Made by a program: the position numbers and the translations under genes | The notes under the pieces: model-generated | Seen by the model: only the letters and a program-made list of their open reading frames with translations | What the model was told of the DNA's origin: nothing | Database searches by the model: none | DNA from: Asterochloris sp. CNOR1 | Lineage: Eukaryota; Chlorophyta; Trebouxiophyceae; Trebouxiales; Trebouxiaceae | Direction of reading: 5' to 3' | Assembly (NCBI GenBank): GCA_963969365.1 | Contig: OZ017747.1 | Coordinates: 1,488,001-1,552,000 of the forward strand | Length of the DNA: 64,000 bases | In this document: positions 58,301-64,000 of the stretch, piece by piece | Position numbering within the stretch: the stretch's first letter is position 1 | Layout: each line of letters starts with the position of its first letter

Positions 58301-61300
58301 CGGCAGAAGTCTGCAGCCTGCAAACTGATCATGCCCACAAGCTGGCAATGAGTGGCCAGGCAGAGCCATGCAGTGGCCACTCACCTTGCTGTCACTGGCC
58401 AGGCCCTTCAGTGCCTGGGAGACCATCTCCCGTTCCAGCTTAGACACCCTGTCCCGCATCTCTTCCATGGCCTGCTGCTGCACAGCATCGTCAGCTGCCA
58501 GCTGCTCTGCCAGTGACCCGCCCAGCAGCTGTTCCTCTGGCATGACTGGCTCGTGGTCCTCCTGCACAGAGGCCCCTGCTGATCAGCCATGCAGCTCACT
58601 GGCAGACCTTGGACAGCTTGCTGCTTAGCCACAACAGCTAGTTCCTCAGCAGCTGATCCTCTGGCATCCATCGCGGTCCTCCACCAGCATGCATCAACGG
58701 CACAGCTGGTTGGGCATTATGCAACCCCTTGAGGGCATGACGGTGTTGGCAGCCTGCCAGCTCTTGCATGACTGGCACTGCACCTGGAACCATTGCCAGC
58801 TGGCCTGCAGAAGGCACATCGCATTCATTACAGCAGGCAAGGGGTGCTGGCCAAGGCAGCCTTGTACTGCTGCACTTGATGCGCAAAGGGCGTGTGTTTG
58901 CACTTCAAGTGCCCCACCTCTACATGATCCCCCCGGCAATGCTCCAGCCTGCAGTTCCCCTTGTGCCACTCAGCTGTGTTGAGGCCGTGCAGCCCCAGCC
59001 GGCAACAGGTGCAAAGCACAAGACCCTGCACACTGTGCTGCACCCATCATGCAGCAGCAGCTCAGCCATACGCTGCGTGTCTGAGCCCAGATGTAGCCCC
59101 TACTTGATCCTCCACACGATGCCGGAGCCTGCGGTACCCATCATGCAGCGCCTGCATTTGGCCCCGCATGAGGCTGTGCTGCTGCTGCGCCTCCCGCAGC
59201 GCGTGTGCAGCGTCAGCATCCTTCTGAGCCTGCACCTGGTGCAGCTGTTCCACCAGCTGCTTCACCCTGTCTGCAAAATCAGCGTGACTGGGGGCCAGAT
59301 CGCTGCCAGGGTCGGAAGCTGCCAACTGCACAGCCCTGTGCAGATCGCCCACCTGCAGCAGCGCAGCCAATACTGCAGTGACTGCATCTGGCCGGGGATT
59401 TTGTGTCGATGCAGCGCAACACAAGGCTGCCATGCACAACAAACAAGGTTCAAACCCTGCGGGGGAACCTTCAAGGTGTAACCATGCAGGTTCACATCAT
59501 GGTTGGGGTTGAGAAACGGTTGCCGATTCTGTGCTGGTCCCTTGTCACTTTTTGACTCTGTGAATGGACTGCACACACGGCCCACCTCTAAAGCAAAGTG
59601 CTCAGTTCTGGCTTTGAAAGCCGCACGGCTCTCCCGCAACTGCTTGTGAGCAATGGCTGCCTCCCTGCGGGCTGCATCAGCCTGTGCATGGAGCTCGTGT
59701 GAGTCAGCATGCAGCTCCTGGATGTGCTGCTCCTGCTGCCTGGCACGGGCCTCAAGCTGCTGCACCCTGCGTCCAGCGGCATCTGTGACAGCTGCAGAGG
59801 CTGCAGTGCTCGACGACTGTGTTGCCTGCAGCTGCCCCACAGTCCTCTGCAGCTCAGCCCTGCACAACACACACAGCTGCCTGGTCAGCAGCGTTACTGC
59901 ACAGCAGCGATTGCTGCCCAGATAGCTGTCGTGTGCTCACGAATGTGCATTGCTCATTTGCCAGGTACAACTGCAACAACAATTTGCAGCAGCTTGCTTG
60001 GCTGGCCCACAATGCTTGGAGGATGGTCCCTAGCAGGCAGGGAACTCAAGGGCGTCACCAGTAATAGCGCCCAGCAAACAGGGTCTCTCAGCGAGTCACA
60101 GACTACAGTACCTGTCACCCTCCAACTGGATGACCTGGCGCCGGAGATCATCCACATTGCCCTGCAGCTCGCGAGCGTGCTGCTCTGCCCGCTCCTGCCC
60201 CGCCTTGGCAGCTTCTGCCTCGCCCCGCACCTCCAGCAGGCGGCCCACTGCTGCATCCTTGTCGGCAGCCTCTGCCAGCCGCATACCGTCGGCCACCTGC
60301 TTGGCCTCCAGCTGCAGAATGTGCTGCTCCAGGGCATACTTCTGGTTTTCAAAGTCCTCCTGCAAGGCACCAGGGACTGTGAAGTCAGGTGCAGCAGGAG
60401 ACCTTGACTTCATAATGTGCATGCAGACAGGTCCAACTAAAGCTGCATGGAAGACACCACTGCCAGAGGTCCACTCAGCCCTGTGGACCTCCGTGCAGGA
60501 CTCTCAGCAATGCCTACACAATGCAGATGAAGCTGAGCCGTACCATCCGGCCGCCAGCCTGCAGCTGGCACCACCTGTTTGCTGCTCTGCCCACCTTTGC
60601 ATGGTTGTGCTCCAACTGAAAGTCCAGCAGCACCTGGGAGACCTCCAGGCGCTGCTCTTCAGAGGTGATCAGCTGGTCCTGCAAGTTGCAATGTGTGTGG
60701 ACAGCAGGGCGGGCAGACACAGGCATGCTCAATGAGGCTTGCATCGGCCAAGCAGGCTGCAGGGGATGCCAGGCGCCTTTCAGGCAGGGCTGCCACATCT
60801 GTCATGCAGCTAAGATAACACTTGGGGTCTTTGGCTAACACTGCACCTGAAGGGACTTTTTCTCGGCAGCGTCTACGGTGGCAGCCTGAACAGCTCTCTC
60901 TAGCTTGTCAGCAAGGGCCATGTTCTCCGCATCAATCTCATCCTGCCGCCGTGAGAACTGCCGCTGCAGGTCCTGTGACTGCAGGTACGCACCCACAAAA
61001 ACGTCTTTGCCCACCAACTCTCGCTCTCGCAGCCTTGCAATGCTCACGACAGTCAAAAGCATGCAGGATACTGCAGTGCCTGCCTCTGGTATGCAGAGCT
61101 TGACAAGCAGGCAAGACAACAGCATGCATCATGCTCACAAACACAACGAGAATGACGACGAAAGTTGCAAGTAGTAAACACACCTGGGCGGCCAGTAAGC
61201 CATTGCCCTCGCCAAACTCTGGTAGCCGGGCCAGCTGCTCCTGCAAGGCTCCACGCTCGGCCTGCAGGTGCAGCACACGCCCGCGCAGCTTGCCCAGCAG

Positions 61301-63888
61301 GCCACGCACCCGCCCACGGTTGACCACTGGGAAGTTGACCACCTGCAGCCAGGTGCAGCAGAGCTCAGGGCAGTGCAGCCAGCAACCTGCTGGCAGCAGC
61401 CAGGGGCAGTGCAAAGGTGCCGGGGACACCAAATGCGTTAGCTGCTTTGTGTGGCACCACACACCATGCTAGCAGCAACCCGAAGCAGTGGGCTGCTGCA
61501 ACAACAAATGGAGCACCGCCTGCCAGTTGGGTTATGAAGCAGGCGTCGTGTTGCGTAGCAGGCAGCCTGCTGAGCCGTCAGACGCAGCTGGACTGCATGG
61601 TGCCCGGGTGAGGGGCAGAAGATCTTGCACAGGTCCCATCAGCCCTTTCAGCTGCTTCCTTGAAAAGCTCACAGCCTGACCAGCGTGTCAAGCAGGGACC
61701 TACCCGCTGAGCTGACAGCAGGTGCTTCAGGGTGACAAGGCTGCGATCCCACTCCCCCTGTCTCAGCGTCCCAATCACAGTGGTCAGACAGTTGCCACCC
61801 AGTGTCTCTGCACACGGAGAGCAGCTTTGAACGGCGCAGATCTTGCACAGTACAGCAGCAGGATGCGTTAAACTCTGCACAGCCTATGTTTGCACTGCCC
61901 TGCAACACTGCTGTCTGGTTCCAGATAGCTTGCGACACAACACAGAAGCCGCAGGCGTGGCAGCGCTCAGCAACCGGAAACAGCAGACCCTCAGGATCGC
62001 CCACCTGCCAGCAGCCTGGTCAGCACAGTGTCCTCATACCCTGCATGCTGAAGCACCCCAGGCTGCCCCGCTGAGCGCCGCAGCTGGGCAGCCCAGGCCA
62101 GCAGACTCTTGCTCAGCTGGCTGCCCTCGTGCAGGCGCAGCACCTCTGGGTCCACCAGCAGCTTCTCTGCGCCAGGCATGTCTACCAGCAGCAGGCTGGA
62201 CACCTGCAGCAGGAGGCTGACATCAGATGGCCATGTAAGCCTGCCTGGCGCGTCCACCAGCAGCGGCACGGTATGCCTGCACCGCATGCTGCTTCTCAAA
62301 GGGCTATTGCCCCAAGCCATGCATCCTTGTGCGGCTACTCTCATCCTCTGAGGCTTTGTCGGTCTGCTCCAGGTCCCCCACAGTGTCATCTGAGATGATC
62401 ACGCTGCAGAGGACTTTGTGTAAGACCTGACCCTCACCAGACATGAAAGTACCATGCTTAGTTTGACAGCCTGGCATGGCAGGCCAGGCGACAGCATGAC
62501 TTGCACTGTGCCGTGACTGATTGCCACCAGCCAGACTGCCATGCTAAACCCACCACAAACTCTTAGCTGGCCCAATCACCTGCGCCTCTCACCACAGCAC
62601 TGTCCTCATCCTGGTCCTCAGTGGCAGGGACAAACTGGGCCAGCCGCACTTTCAGCACCACCGCAGAGTGCTCGTCCATGGCTCCCAGGTCTGCATGAGA
62701 GCGGTCACGTGCCACATATGCGCTGGCCAGCAAGCCGTGCATCTCGACAGGGCTGCTGGCGCTGCGGGCTGACAGGCCTGCCACGTGCCAGCCCTCCAGA
62801 GCGTCATTGGACACTGCCAGACGGGGCTGATGCAGGCTGCCTGCGAAACACGCAGGAATTGAGCTGCTGCTGCACTCACGAGGCGCTTCAGAGGAATTGT
62901 GCCTTCCCTGCCGCAATGCAAGCCTCTGTCTTGGCTGCAATGCAGCAGGGCTGCACAGGCAACAGAGGGCTTTGGCATGCAACGTGCTGGCCGCAGGCGA
63001 TGCAGAACATGCCACGGACATGCCACGGCCGCTATGCAGTGGAGCCTCACCCGTGACCAGCAGGTCTCGGCAGGCCTCGCTGTGCACCTCCACAGCGCTG
63101 CACTCCAGGTAAAACTCATAGCCCTTGGCCTGGAATGCCCTGCGCCGGGAGGTGACCCTCTGGCCTGCAAGGAAGGAGAGGCATAGACTGTGCTGGCTCA
63201 CACGCCTCTTTTGGCAAGGCCATGGCCCTGCAAGGTCTGAGACCGTTCCAGCTGAGGCATGCGTGCATGGCGCGCTCACCGATGGCTGCCTGCTTGGCAC
63301 CGAGCAGCTCAAACAGGCTCTCGCTGGCCAGGTGCATGAAGCCCCCTGCAGCCTGTGGGCCCAGAAGTGGGGTCCCCACCGGCGAGAGGCTGCTGGCAGG
63401 TTCCCCTTCCAGCAGGAAGGACTTGCCACTGCCTGCAGAAAGGCGGCCATGAGCTGACAACAGCTGCTGCCGGGACACTGACATGCTGGGGCATCACATG
63501 GCTTCTGCACACCACAGGAGAGATGCGGGCAGCAGGTGCTGACATGCCTGAGGCGCCAAATAGAATGGCCGCGGTGTTGTACCCCTCCACTAGCTTGCGG
63601 AGCAGTGGCAGCAGGGAGCGCTCGTGCACATCTGCGGGCTGTGCATCAGGCCCATAGGCAAAGTCCAGCATGTGTTCGTCCTCGCTGCACAAGGGCTGGG
63701 CAGCTTGAATGTCGGCAAGGCTTGCAACATGCGCACACAGCAGGCACAGACAGCAACAGTCCACACCTTCTGGGCTGCATTGCATTGGGTCTGAGCACTG
63801 AGATCTTATTGCGCAGGCTGACCAGGTCATCTGGCACCCCTGCGGAGCAGCCTGGGATCAATGCAATCTCCATCCTGGCAGACATCAT
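55356..63888 (-). CDS. Divergent kinesin-like motor with long coiled-coil tail
   Basis: Motor exons: 63767-63888 (start MMSARMEIALIPG), 63548-63684, 63280-63432, 63051-63164, 62593-62840, about 62345-62426, 62005-62203, 61704-61807. These give LVEGYNTAAILFGASG|SGKSFLLEGE (P-loop GASGSGKS for GxTGSGKT), GYEFYLECSAVEVHSEACRD, MDEHSAVVLKVRL where switch I SSRSH should be, LLLVDMPGAEK for switch II DLAGSE, YEDTVLTRLLAETLGGNCLT and SLVTLKHLLSAQR. The neck exon (61184-61342) has NFPVVNRGRVRGLLGKLRG. About a dozen tail exons are heptad-like, e.g. DAENMALADKLERAVQAA, EDFENQKYALEQHILQLEAK, ARLRELEQADKTRSQMGYEI (56107-56256) and the last exon 55356-55763 (LAYQKEIVRLRR). From memory this architecture resembles CCDC78-type kinesin-like proteins. 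The 63547 intron has a GC donor. The 62.34-kb exon end and several tail exons are not settled; two genes are possible but nothing shows a break. Confidence 0.8.
58525..58685 (-). repeat. Echo of an exon start in a kinesin intron
   Basis: The exon start at 58561 (minus strand: GAGGACCACGAGCCAGTCATGCCAGAG..) is copied 120 bp upstream in the preceding intron at 58645-58681. The copy has lost the acceptor AG and reads into a stop soon after MPEDQLL. Confidence 0.8.
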
Positions 63889-64000
63889 CTGGCAGACATC
63901 ATGGACCTGCCTGGCGGGCTATGAATGCAGGCCACAGCCTGTATTGAGACACCATCTGGGTGTCGAGCCCAAGCTGGCTCCCTGGTCCTCTTCACTTTCA

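Noticed and set aside
59447-59457. tRNA-like B box GGTTCAAACCC
   Set aside because: No A box, acceptor stem or anticodon arm fits at the right distance; it lies in a kinesin intron.

Overview
The window looks like nuclear DNA of a green alga, most likely a trebouxiophyte (inference). It is fairly GC-rich, and its genes are cut into many short exons by introns of about 100-400 bp. Introns almost always start GTGAGC/GTGAGT and end in TGCAG. Gene content is eukaryotic and plant/algal in flavour: Dbp7-type helicase, WAPL, P1 stalk protein, ABCG transporter, DHHC acyltransferase, mitochondrial HtrA, and an extensin-like receptor. I saw no plasmid, phage, CRISPR or retroelement features. I rebu exon models by hand, checking that splice phases fit and that joins restore conserved family motifs.

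Layout, left to right: (1) an unrecognised multi-exon gene (+, to 4678); (2) a complete 14-exon DDX31/Dbp7 RNA helicase (+, 4896-11089); (3) an intronless twin-CX9C mitochondrial protein (-, 11208-11546); (4) a giant 22-exon ankyrin-repeat protein with a Pro/Gln/Ser-rich tail (+, 12758-24451); (5) a 10-exon mitochondrial HtrA/DEG protease (-, 24721-28926); (6) an Ala/Gln/Ser-rich, silk-like protein on tiny exons (+, about 29855-32526); (7) a DHHC palmitoyltransferase (-, 32823-34447); (8) a transmembrane receptor-like pseudokinase with an extensin-like stalk (+, 34960-40544); (9) a WAPL cohesin-release factor (-, 40800-45889); (10) a more AT-rich spacer with fragments of an unrecognised gene (46066-47034, -); (11) ribosomal stalk protein P1 (+, 47460-48660); (12) a complete 22-exon ABCG half-transporter (-, 48999-55176); (13) a divergent kinesin-like motor with a long coiled-coil tail (-, 55356-63888).

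The genes do not form a pathway; they are independent nuclear genes, several in divergent or convergent pairs with short spacers. What unites them is intron structure. Many introns carry degenerate tandem copies of their own exon-intron edge, including extra acceptor- or donor-like sites, spaced about 40-120 bp apart. At least four introns use GC-AG boundaries, each confirmed because the join restores a conserved helicase, kinase, ABC or kinesin motif. An 18-nt microexon completes the ABCG Q-loop. In WAPL a perfect 19-bp foldback covers a 5' splice site. The most notable proteins are the wall-stalk receptor pseudokinase, the silk-like secreted protein and the kinesin with eroded switch motifs.
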